Assembly: GCA_026391515.1 (NCBI GenBank)
Contig: JAPLEC010000392.1
Location: 1 to 5,723, forward strand
Length of the DNA stretch: 5,723 bases
DNA from: Bacteroidia bacterium
Lineage (GTDB): Bacteria; Bacteroidota; Bacteroidia; Bacteroidales; VadinHA17
Reading direction: 5' to 3'
Part shown: in pieces, positions 1 through 5,507 of the stretch
Layout of the letters: every line of letters begins with the position of its first letter
Position numbering within the stretch: the stretch's first letter is position 1
Position numbers and translations under genes: made by a program
Notes under the pieces: model-generated
What the model saw: only the letters and a program-made list of their open reading frames with translations
Told to the model about the DNA's origin: nothing
The model's database searches: none

Positions 1-948
1 CATCTTGAATCATCTTTTATAGGGAAAAATGCTTTCTGGCGATATATTATAATGTTGTTAGCAGTTCTGGCAGCATCAAACAGTATAGGAGCAATTCCTT
101 TATTTATAAGCGTAGGCATAAGTTCAACCTCTGATCCAAACATACTTCAAAAATTAACTACTGATCCAAACAATCTGAACGTATTGAGTTTAAATCCAAA
201 CATTTACCTTTTAGAGATGCTGTTTCCTTTTATTATCGGACTGATTGCTTTTATTTTACTTGTAAAACCATTAAATGAGAGGTCATTATTAAAAATAATT
301 AACGGAACAAACACTTTCAGGTGGAACAGATTCTTTATTTCTGCGTTTATATGGATCCTTGCTTCGGCAATTTATTTGTTTGCATGGCTGAAGTTTGATC
401 CTTCAAATTTTACCCTGAGCAATAAAACTATTACATTAATTCCGCTGATTTTAATTTCTATATTTTTAATCCCTTTCCAGGCTGCATTTGAAGAGATCAT
501 TTTCAGGGGCTATCTTATGCAGGGATTTGCAGCGCTGGTCAAAAACAGGTGGTTCCCTCTTGTAATGACATCGATATTATTCGCACTTATGCATGTTATA
601 AATCCTGAAGTGGAGAAATTCGGCTTCTGGACAATGATGCCTCAATATGTTCTGTTCGGATTGATTTTCGGAATTATGACAATTCTTGACGATGGTATTG
701 AAGCCGCCATAGGCGCTCATGCTGCGAATAATGCTTTCTTATGCATATTTGTGACAAATGAAGCTTCTACTTTACAATCTCCTGCGATCTATGAACAGCA
801 TAATATATATCCCTGGACAGAATTTGCAGCGATGCTGTTTATGGGGATACTTATAATTTTCCTGATGAAAATAATCTTCAAATGGAAAAACTTCTCTGAT
901 CTTTTCGGGAAAATTGTACCTTCCATTGCTTCTGCTCAAATACCATAA
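1..948 (+). CDS. CPBP-family intramembrane metalloprotease, 5' end missing
   Basis: The frame is open from the first base, so the gene starts left of the window; 315 residues are visible. The Met at base 52 is probably internal, since the residues before it (HLESSFIGKNAFWRYII) resemble the normal N-terminus leading into the first membrane segment. Several hydrophobic segments indicate a polytopic inner-membrane protein. All three hallmark motifs of the CPBP (CAAX protease / bacteriocin-processing, formerly Abi) family are present, numbered from the window edge: EEIIFR (E164, E165, R169), FALMH (H198) and HAANN (H240, N244). These are the expected metal-binding and catalytic residues, so the enzyme looks intact. 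Family members cleave within or near the membrane; eukaryotic relatives process prenylated CAAX proteins, and some bacterial ones are linked to bacteriocin immunity. The substrate cannot be inferred here. The 3' end overlaps the convergent dusB gene by 13 bp. The family call is firm and the role unknown. Confidence 0.9.
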   Translation, partial: HLESSFIGKNAFWRYIIMLLAVLAASNSIGAIPLFISVGISSTSDPNILQKLTTDPNNLNVLSLNPNIYLLEMLFPFIIGLIAFILLVKPLNERSLLKIINGTNTFRWNRFFISAFIWILASAIYLFAWLKFDPSNFTLSNKTITLIPLILISIFLIPFQAAFEEIIFRGYLMQGFAALVKNRWFPLVMTSILFALMHVINPEVEKFGFWTMMPQYVLFGLIFGIMTILDDGIEAAIGAHAANNAFLCIFVTNEASTLQSPAIYEQHNIYPWTEFAAMLFMGILIIFLMKIIFKWKNFSDLFGKIVPSIASAQIP

Positions 949-1949
949 ACTGAAGTTCTTTCTTCAGTCCTGAATTCTCCCCACTTTGCCCTGATCTCCC
1001 CGAAAATGCTTCTTATTTCATCTGTATCAAGACTTGTCAGTAGCTTTAACCGGGTCTCTTTAAAATGAGGCAATCCTTTAAAATAATTTGAAAGATGACG
1101 GCGCATTTCATATATTGCCCGCTTCCCCTCTTTAAACTCAAGTGATTTTTCAAGATGAAGCAATGCAAGTTCGACCTTTTCATTTACAGTAGGCTCCTGT
1201 AAAAGTACTCCTGTACTGAGATAATGTTTTATGTCCCTGAAAATCCATGGTCTTCCTACAGATGCCCGTCCTATCATTATCCCATCGACACCAAATCTGT
1301 CAAACATCTCTCTGGCTTTTTCCGGACCATCAATATCTCCGTTGCCAATTATTGGAATCTTCATTCTGGGATTATTCTTAACGGCACCTATCAAAGTCCA
1401 GTCGGCAAATCCTTTGTACATCTGTACCCTGGTTCGTCCGTGAATTGTAATAGCCTTAATACCAGTGTCTTGCAGTCTTTCTGCCACCTCCACAATGTTT
1501 TTATTATCTTCGTTCCAGCCTATCCTGGTTTTCACTGTCACCGGAAGCTTCACCGCTTTAACAATAGCTGCTGTCATCTCAATCATATGAGGGATGTTTT
1601 GCCACATTCCGGCACCAGCTCCCCTGTTCGCAATTTTTTTAACAGGACATCCGAAATTAATATCGATAAGTTCCGGCTTTGCCTCCTCTGCAATGATTGC
1701 TGCTTCTACCATTGCATCGATAAGGTGACCATAAAGCTGAATACCAATAGGTCTTTCGAAATCGTAAATGTTTAATTTTTTGACACTTTTCTCGCCTTCC
1801 CTGATAAGGCCATCGGATGAGATAAATTCGGTGAACATAAAATCGGCACCATGGATTTTACAGATCATCCTGAAAGACGGATCTGTGATTTCTTCCATGG
1901 GAGCAAGAAACAATGGATGATCGCCCAACAATATGTTGCCTATTGTCAA
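936..1949 (-). CDS. dusB: tRNA-dihydrouridine synthase (DusB-like)
   Basis: This 337-residue FMN-dependent cytoplasmic enzyme reduces specific uridines in tRNA to dihydrouridine using NAD(P)H. The N-terminus MTIGNILLGDHPLFLAPMEE matches the family start (KIGN...LAPM). Other landmarks are DINFGCPVKK with the probable catalytic Cys101, VTVKTRIGW near 138-145, HGRTR (170-174), GNGDI (202-206) and the phosphate-binding GIMIGRA (223-229). The C-terminal helical tRNA-binding domain includes EMRRHLSNYFKGLPHFKE (281-298). Length is normal for DusB. The start is TTG (complement of 1947-1949): an in-frame stop lies 12 nt upstream of it, no ATG or GTG lies between, and the next Met (residue 18) would remove the first strand of the barrel. 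No Shine-Dalgarno sequence is visible. It lies 39 nt downstream of the unknown gene on the same strand, so co-transcription is likely. Assignment to DusB rather than DusA or DusC is by overall resemblance. Confidence 0.95.
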   Translation of the reverse strand: MTIGNILLGDHPLFLAPMEEITDPSFRMICKIHGADFMFTEFISSDGLIREGEKSVKKLNIYDFERPIGIQLYGHLIDAMVEAAIIAEEAKPELIDINFGCPVKKIANRGAGAGMWQNIPHMIEMTAAIVKAVKLPVTVKTRIGWNEDNKNIVEVAERLQDTGIKAITIHGRTRVQMYKGFADWTLIGAVKNNPRMKIPIIGNGDIDGPEKAREMFDRFGVDGIMIGRASVGRPWIFRDIKHYLSTGVLLQEPTVNEKVELALLHLEKSLEFKEGKRAIYEMRRHLSNYFKGLPHFKETRLKLLTSLDTDEIRSIFGEIRAKWGEFRTEERTSVYGI

Positions 1950-1988
1950 AATTCTGAATTATAATATTAGGATCAGACTTAAAAAATT

Positions 1989-2720
1989 TCAGGACCATGT
2001 AGCAGTTTGGATTTCAGAAGCACCTGTCTTGTCCATTTCATTCTTTCTGTAAAAATATATAAGTCCGTATTCTTCACAGACTTTCTTCCTCATATCATCA
2101 GACAGGGAGCTTTGAGAGGCTTCGACTTCATTCCAGAGCTGTAATATTATTTCATCAGCTTCTCTTCTCATGTCACTGGTCCTTTCAGTATAATCGAGCG
2201 TTTGTTTTGCAAGAGTTAAATGAAAATTTTGAGCTTCGATAAAGTTTTCAAATCTTACTTTGACGACAGCTATAGTCGGATTGGTTATCGGACTTCCTCC
2301 TTTACGTATTCTGAATTCTTCACCTTCAATTATTCTTCTGCCCCAGCTTATCAGTTCATTTTCGGTATTAAGGGATGGAACAGACGATTCATTTGTCGCA
2401 AGGCCGTAGTAAGCTCGTGTTTCTGCAGGTAAATCACCCCTGAAAATTGCCATATTCATAACTCTAATGAAATGAGTCATATAAACACGGGCTTTTTTGA
2501 CAATTTCGACATAATCCTTATTTTTTTTGTTCTGTGAAGCAACAGCTTGTCGTTGAAGCTGAAGGGTATGTTCAAAAAGCGGAAGGAATTTTTGTAATCT
2601 GATAAATGTTTTTGTTGAAAAAGCCATTTTATATGGAGGGAGCTCTGATCCCTTTTCAAGGGCTGTTTTCATGGCTCTGATGCGCGCAGCATCGGTATTT
2701 GGCAACCTGCGGTATGGCAT
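1989..2720 (-). CDS. Conserved hypothetical protein, function unknown
   Basis: This gene encodes 243 residues. I recognise the N-terminus (MPYRRLPNTDAARIRAM) as typical of a hypothetical protein seen across Bacteroidota, but know of no named domain or function. No signal peptide or membrane segment is visible, so it is probably cytoplasmic. It appears mostly alpha-helical, with charged helices around 36-95 and 155-215. A central segment, ENELISWGRRIIEGEEFRIR (120-139) followed by KGGSPITNPTIAVVKVRFENF (140-160), looks like its most constrained part. Basic residues are frequent (YRR, KKNK, RRE, RKK), which would allow nucleic-acid binding but does not show it. The only cysteine is C215, and no metal-binding cluster is visible. 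The ATG start is preceded by an A-rich stretch with no Shine-Dalgarno. It precedes dusB by 39 nt. Three GTTANTAA-type sites lie just upstream of its start codon. Coding status is well supported by length, start context and resemblance. Confidence 0.85.
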   Translation of the reverse strand: MPYRRLPNTDAARIRAMKTALEKGSELPPYKMAFSTKTFIRLQKFLPLFEHTLQLQRQAVASQNKKNKDYVEIVKKARVYMTHFIRVMNMAIFRGDLPAETRAYYGLATNESSVPSLNTENELISWGRRIIEGEEFRIRKGGSPITNPTIAVVKVRFENFIEAQNFHLTLAKQTLDYTERTSDMRREADEIILQLWNEVEASQSSLSDDMRKKVCEEYGLIYFYRKNEMDKTGASEIQTATWS

Positions 2721-2732
2721 GTTTATTATGGT

Positions 2733-2784
2733 GTTAATAATTTGTTAGTAACTCATGCGAATATAATATTATTTTGTTAATAAC
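2733..2784. promoter_or_regulatory. Three GTTANTAAC-like sites, possible operators
   Basis: GTTAGTAAC (2744-2752) and GTTAATAAC (2776-2784) are palindromic 9-mers with a free central base; GTTAATAAT (2733-2741) differs at the last base. The two full sites sit in a longer matching context, TTTGTTA(G/A)TAAC. Start-to-start spacings are 11 and 32 bp, close to one and three helical turns, so all three would face the same side of the DNA. They lie within about 65 bp of the unknown gene's start codon and overlap its candidate promoter. This resembles repressor sites, but AT-rich sequence can produce such motifs by chance and no regulator is identified. A weaker variant, GTTTATAAC, is at 2854-2862, out of phase. 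Confidence 0.35.
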
Positions 2785-2810
2785 AAACACTATTCGCATA
2801 ATAATTATGC
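2755..2810. repeat. Cluster of overlapping perfect palindromes
   Basis: Four dyads are packed into 56 bp. ATGCGAATA (2755-2763) is inverted as TATTCGCAT (2791-2799). Inside this pair are ATAATATTAT (2763-2772) and TTTGTTA-A-TAACAAA (2773-2787). Overlapping its right arm is GCATAAT-A-ATTATGC (2796-2810). The outer 9-bp arms and the two 15-bp palindromes, each with a single central A, are more than I would expect from AT-richness alone. The location upstream of the unknown gene suggests regulator binding or a cruciform-prone promoter; function is not shown. Confidence 0.5.
2758..2787 (-). promoter_or_regulatory. Possible Bacteroidota-type promoter of the unknown gene
   Basis: On the minus strand TTTG (complement of 2784-2787) is followed after 18 nt by TATATTCG (complement of 2758-2765). 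The Bacteroidota consensus is a TTTG-like -33 element, about 19 nt, then TAnnTTTG; the -7 element differs at one base. Transcription would start near 2751, leaving a leader of about 30 nt. The GTTAATAAC site overlaps the -33 element and GTTAGTAAC would cover the start point. It is a motif match only. Confidence 0.25.
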
Positions 2811-2929
2811 TGATAATTAAAATGTTCGGAATTTATAATTACGACTTTAAATTGTTTATAACGCTTTCACAATAATATTTTACATAATAATGGATATTTA
2901 GGTTTCAAGAAGAGAGTTTAAAAAAGTAC

Positions 2930-3153
2930 GAGATTCCTCATTCCGCTGAGCTTTGGCGGTTCCATTTTAGAATGTCAATTTACTTATTTTGGAGTGAGAG
3001 AAAAGAGATGGGGAGATTCCTCATTTCGCTGCGCTCCATTCGGAATGACATTTCATTTTATTGGAGATGGGTGAGGTGGCGGCTTGCCCCCGCAAGCCGC
3101 CTCCTCTCCACAATCCTGCCAATAATGAGTGTCATTCCGAGCGGAGGAATCTC
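2930..3153. repeat. Composite interspersed repeat (BIME- or MITE-like)
   Basis: Three copies of one short unit are visible. Unit A (2930-2977) begins GAGATTCCTCATTCCGCTGA and ends AGAATGTCA. Unit B (3013-3050) begins GAGATTCCTCATTTCGCTGC and ends CGGAATGACA. Unit C is inverted: TGTCATTCCGAGCGGAGGAA begins at 3130 and the copy ends CTC at 3153. Similarity of A and B continues past the core to a shared TTGGAG (2989-2994 and 3061-3066), so they are a tandem pair offset by about 83 bp. B and C can pair through two 10-bp arms (3013-3022 with 3144-3153; 3041-3050 with 3130-3139) around a GC-rich hairpin. From memory, GAGATTCCTC...CGGAATGACA is a recurring intergenic sequence in many bacterial genomes. 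There is no transposase, so any mobility would be in trans. A is more diverged than B. Confidence 0.8.
3070..3109. repeat. Strong GC-rich hairpin inside the composite repeat
   Basis: GGCGGCTTGC (3078-3087) pairs perfectly with GCAAGCCGCC (3092-3101) across a CCCC loop. After a T-T mismatch, GAGG (3073-3076) pairs with CCTC (3103-3106); after a second mismatch, GG (3070-3071) pairs with CC (3108-3109). This gives 16 pairs, strikingly GC-rich for this window. No T-run follows on either strand, so it is not a standard intrinsic terminator, though such a stem could still block transcripts or protect RNA ends. Confidence 0.8.
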
Positions 3154-3205
3154 AATTGAAGTGCAGGTGTTTCCCGATAATCAAATAAAATAAATCATTT
3201 ACTGA

Positions 3206-3236
3206 TTGTTTCATACCTCATCTGATATTAACTTAG
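3206..3236 (+). promoter_or_regulatory. Possible pepP promoter
   Basis: TTG (3206-3208), a 20-nt spacer and TAACTTAG (3229-3236) approximate the Bacteroidota promoter (TTTG, about 19 nt, TAnnTTTG) with one mismatch in the -7 element. Transcription would begin near 3243, giving a leader of about 24 nt before the pepP ATG. The AGGAG at 3235-3239 lies 27 nt before the ATG, too far to act as a ribosome binding site. Confidence 0.3.
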
Positions 3237-3266
3237 GAGCTTCAAAAACTTATAAAACATTCTGTT

Positions 3267-4652
3267 ATGTTTAAAAGCGACATTTATATTAAAAGAAGAA
3301 AAGAACTTCATAAGAAAATTAAATCTGGCCTTGCATTATTTATTGGAAATGTCGAAACTCCAATGAATTATCCTGCGAATACATATCACTTCAGACAGGA
3401 CAGTGATTTCCTCTATTTCTTCGGGATCGATCTGCCGGGATTTACCGGATTAATGGATTTTGATTCCGGGAAAGATTGGATCTTCGGTAATGATTTTGAT
3501 ATGGATGACATAATCTGGATGGGACCGCAGCCTACTGTTAAAGAACTTGCACTGAAATGCGGGATATCAGATACATCACCTATGAATAAGCTTGAAGAGA
3601 CGATCAAAGATGCTCTCTCCAGGAGAAGAAGGATTCATTTTCTACCACCATACAGAGGCGAAACAAAAATGATCCTCGGTTCATTGTTTAAAGAAAATCC
3701 CTGTCAGATGAAAACACTGGCATCAGTCGAACTCATTAAAGAAGTAGTCTCAATGAGATCGATAAAAGAAAAAATTGAAATTGATGAAATCGAAAAAGCC
3801 ATAAATATTGCTTATGACATGCATGTTACTGCCATGAAAATGTGCAAACAGGGTGTCCGGGAACAGGATATTTTCGGAGCAATCGAAGGTATAGCGCTGG
3901 CTAAAGGCGGAGGAACCTCTTTCCCGATAATTTTGAGTATTAACGGTCAGACACTTCATAACCATGCCCATGGTAATATTTTAAAGAAAGGCAGAATGAT
4001 GGTTACTGACGCAGGTGCTGAAACAAATATGCACTATTCCTCCGACATTACACGCACAACCCCTGTTGGTGGCAAATTCAGCCAGCTGCAAAAAGATATT
4101 TATGAAATAGTTCTCAAAGCAAATACGGAAGCGATAAAAGCAACCTGTCCGGGTATTTCAAACCGCGACCTGCATTTTAAAGCATGTAAGATAATTGCAT
4201 CAGGATTAAAAGAGCTGGGTTTAATGAAAGGCGATATTGATGAAGCTGTTACAGCCGGTGCACATGCTCTTTTTATGCCACACGGACTTGGTCATATGAT
4301 GGGACTTGATGTACATGATATGGAAGCTCTGGGCGAAAATTATATCGGATATAATGAAAAAGTAAAACGCAGCGACCAGTTCGGACTTGCATTTCTCAGG
4401 TTCGCACTGCCTTATAAACCCGGACATGTATTTACAATTGAACCGGGCTGTTATTTTATTCCTGAGCTGATCGAAAATTGGAAATCGGAGGAAAAATTCA
4501 AAGAGTTTATAAACTACAGCAAGATTGATAAATATATGTCGCTTGGAGGAGTACGTATCGAGGACAATGTTCTTATAACGGAAAAAGGACATAAGGTCCT
4601 CGGCAAACCGATCCCGAAAACAATTAAGGATATCGAATCCATCTGTTCATAA
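3267..4652 (+). CDS. pepP: Xaa-Pro aminopeptidase (aminopeptidase P, M24B)
   Basis: This 461-residue cytoplasmic metallopeptidase removes the N-terminal residue from peptides with proline at position 2 and contributes to peptide turnover. The N-terminal AMP_N domain covers roughly 1-135 and includes YHFRQDSDFLYFFGIDLPG. The C-terminal pita-bread domain follows from about 170. All five dinuclear metal ligands are visible: D248 (VTDAGAE), D260 (SSDITRT), H343 (HGLGHMMGLDVHD), E392 (TIEPGCYF) and E432 (GGVRIEDN). The expected active-site histidines also match: H231 (TLHNH), H339 and H350. Length is normal, with no frameshift. The ATG is the only sensible start: an in-frame TAG lies 33 nt upstream and no other start codon intervenes. 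No Shine-Dalgarno is seen. It faces away from the unknown gene across the repeat-bearing gap and is followed after 39 nt by the phosphatase gene, which may share its transcript. Confidence 0.96.
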   Translation: MFKSDIYIKRRKELHKKIKSGLALFIGNVETPMNYPANTYHFRQDSDFLYFFGIDLPGFTGLMDFDSGKDWIFGNDFDMDDIIWMGPQPTVKELALKCGISDTSPMNKLEETIKDALSRRRRIHFLPPYRGETKMILGSLFKENPCQMKTLASVELIKEVVSMRSIKEKIEIDEIEKAINIAYDMHVTAMKMCKQGVREQDIFGAIEGIALAKGGGTSFPIILSINGQTLHNHAHGNILKKGRMMVTDAGAETNMHYSSDITRTTPVGGKFSQLQKDIYEIVLKANTEAIKATCPGISNRDLHFKACKIIASGLKELGLMKGDIDEAVTAGAHALFMPHGLGHMMGLDVHDMEALGENYIGYNEKVKRSDQFGLAFLRFALPYKPGHVFTIEPGCYFIPELIENWKSEEKFKEFINYSKIDKYMSLGGVRIEDNVLITEKGHKVLGKPIPKTIKDIESICS

Positions 4653-4661
4653 AATTTAGCT

Positions 4662-4684
4662 GGCGCGGATTTGTAATCCGTGCC
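4662..4684. repeat. Short palindromic repeat before the phosphatase start
   Basis: GGCGCGGATT (4662-4671) and AATCCGTGCC (4675-4684) form a 10-bp stem with a TGT loop; the single non-Watson-Crick position is a G-T pair (4665/4681) that RNA tolerates. I recognise this as a common Bacteroidota intergenic palindrome; its antisense translation gives TDYKSAPA, often seen in spurious protein predictions. It ends 7 nt before the ATG of the next gene and starts 9 nt after the pepP stop. No T-run follows. Confidence 0.7.
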
Positions 4685-4691
4685 TTCAATT

Positions 4692-5360
4692 ATGCCCCGT
4701 CTTTTTGCCATCGGAGATATTCACGGATGTTACAAGCCATTTCATGAGCTTGTAGTAAAGATCATTAACCTGCAAAAAACTGACAGGCTCATTCTTCTGG
4801 GCGATTATATTGACCGTGGTGAACAAAGCAAGGAGGTAATAGATTTTATTTTTGATCTTAAAGAGAAAGGATTTGATGTAACACCTCTTTCGGGGAATCA
4901 TGAATCGTTGCTCCTTGAGTCTTACTTCAATCCTGAAATGCTGCCCCTATGGTTCATGAATAACGGAGAGATAACAATGCAAAGTTTTGGAATAGGGAAC
5001 ATAAAAGATCTTCCGGAAAAATACCTGAAATTTTTTTCAGAACTTGAATATTATATTTCTGTCGGAAATTTTTTGTTCGTCCACGCAGGATTCAATGATC
5101 ATGAAGAGGATCCTTTTTCTGACAGGTACCATATGATCTGGGAAAGCAGACTTGTTTATGAAAATCCGGTCTTTCAGGGAAAGATAATAATACATGGACA
5201 CCGGCCTAAAAATGTGGGATATGTTCAAAGACTTATACGTGAAAAATCGGGAGTGATACCTATTGATACCGGCTGCGTATATGAAAAAGAGCTTGGCTAT
5301 GGATTTCTTTCCGCGCTGGAAGTAAATACAATGAAACTCCTTTCAATTCAAAACAGTTAG
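4692..5360 (+). CDS. PPP-family metallophosphatase, PP1/lambda phosphatase-like
   Basis: This gene encodes 222 residues of the calcineurin-like PPP superfamily, which use two metal ions to hydrolyse phosphate esters. The ordered signature is complete: GDIHG (D9, H11), GDYIDRG (D38, D41, R42), GNHE (N69, H70), FVHAGF (H131), HGHRP (H170) and the terminal DTGCVYEKELGYG. Size and motifs resemble lambda protein phosphatase and the PrpA/PrpB serine/threonine phosphatases; the related ApaH, which cleaves diadenosine tetraphosphate, is usually longer. Substrate, protein or nucleotide, cannot be decided. I chose the ATG at 4692 over an in-frame GTG at 4680 because that GTG lies inside the palindromic repeat, and MPRLFAIGDIHG is the normal compact N-terminus of the family. 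There is no Shine-Dalgarno; the repeat hairpin sits where one would be. It may be co-transcribed with pepP. Confidence 0.93.
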   Translation: MPRLFAIGDIHGCYKPFHELVVKIINLQKTDRLILLGDYIDRGEQSKEVIDFIFDLKEKGFDVTPLSGNHESLLLESYFNPEMLPLWFMNNGEITMQSFGIGNIKDLPEKYLKFFSELEYYISVGNFLFVHAGFNDHEEDPFSDRYHMIWESRLVYENPVFQGKIIIHGHRPKNVGYVQRLIREKSGVIPIDTGCVYEKELGYGFLSALEVNTMKLLSIQNS

Positions 5361-5417
5361 ATTATTCTTTTATTCCGTAACACTTCTTCTTTTTAAAATA
5401 ATCTGTATATATGTCCT

Positions 5418-5438
5418 ATTAAAAATGCTATTTTTAAT
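5418..5438. repeat. AT-only stem-loop between phosphatase and transketolase genes
   Basis: ATTAAAAAT (5418-5426) and ATTTTTAAT (5430-5438) form a perfect 9-bp dyad with a GCT loop. The T-run is inside the stem and the stem is nearly all A-T, so it is a poor intrinsic terminator; it could be a weak bidirectional one or a protein site. The rest of this 147-nt gap is AT-rich and shows nothing else I can support. Confidence 0.4.
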
Positions 5439-5507
5439 GTTATGATTTATTCGTCAATATATAGTAAATTGGGAAAATACTTAATGTTCAAATAATCAAT
5501 CGAAAAA

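Larger units (their letters stand above)
2721..3266. other. 546-bp divergent intergenic region
   Basis: This gap lies between the leftward unknown gene and rightward pepP and must hold the promoters of both. From left to right it contains spaced palindromic sites (2733-2810), about 120 bases of plain AT-rich sequence in which I see nothing clear (2811-2929), the composite repeat (2930-3153), and a short AT-rich leader with a possible pepP promoter (3154-3266). The open frame at 2972-3193 lies mostly in repeat sequence and is not a credible gene. Confidence 0.8.

Noticed and set aside
1224..1775. 183-codon plus-strand frame opposite dusB
   Set aside because: It lies wholly within dusB, which has every family motif; its Cys/His/Ser-rich translation is typical of an antisense shadow.
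2755..2810. Palindrome cluster as a replication origin or iteron array
   Set aside because: No DnaA-box-like sequences or ordered direct iterons are present, and no replication gene is nearby.
2930..3153. Repeat cluster as a CRISPR array
   Set aside because: There are only three diverged units in mixed orientation, without uniform spacers or cas genes.
2972..3193. Open reading frame of 73 codons on the plus strand
   Set aside because: It runs through the composite repeat and its GC-rich hairpin, its sequence is explained by repeat units, and it resembles no protein.
4221..4592. 123-codon minus-strand frame within pepP
   Set aside because: It is fully antisense to the intact catalytic domain of pepP and has no recognisable domain.
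4514..4711. Minus-strand frame containing TDYKSAPA
   Set aside because: It is antisense to the pepP end, the palindromic repeat and the phosphatase start. TDYKSAPA is the usual spurious translation of this repeat.
5359..5404. AGATTATT (5359-5366) / AATAATCT (5397-5404) as a terminator
   Set aside because: The stem is eight weak pairs around a 30-nt loop with no following T-run; chance is a sufficient explanation in this AT-rich gap.
5465..5472. TAAATTGG as a -7 element for the transketolase gene
   Set aside because: It matches the Bacteroidota consensus with one mismatch, but no TTG lies at the proper distance upstream.
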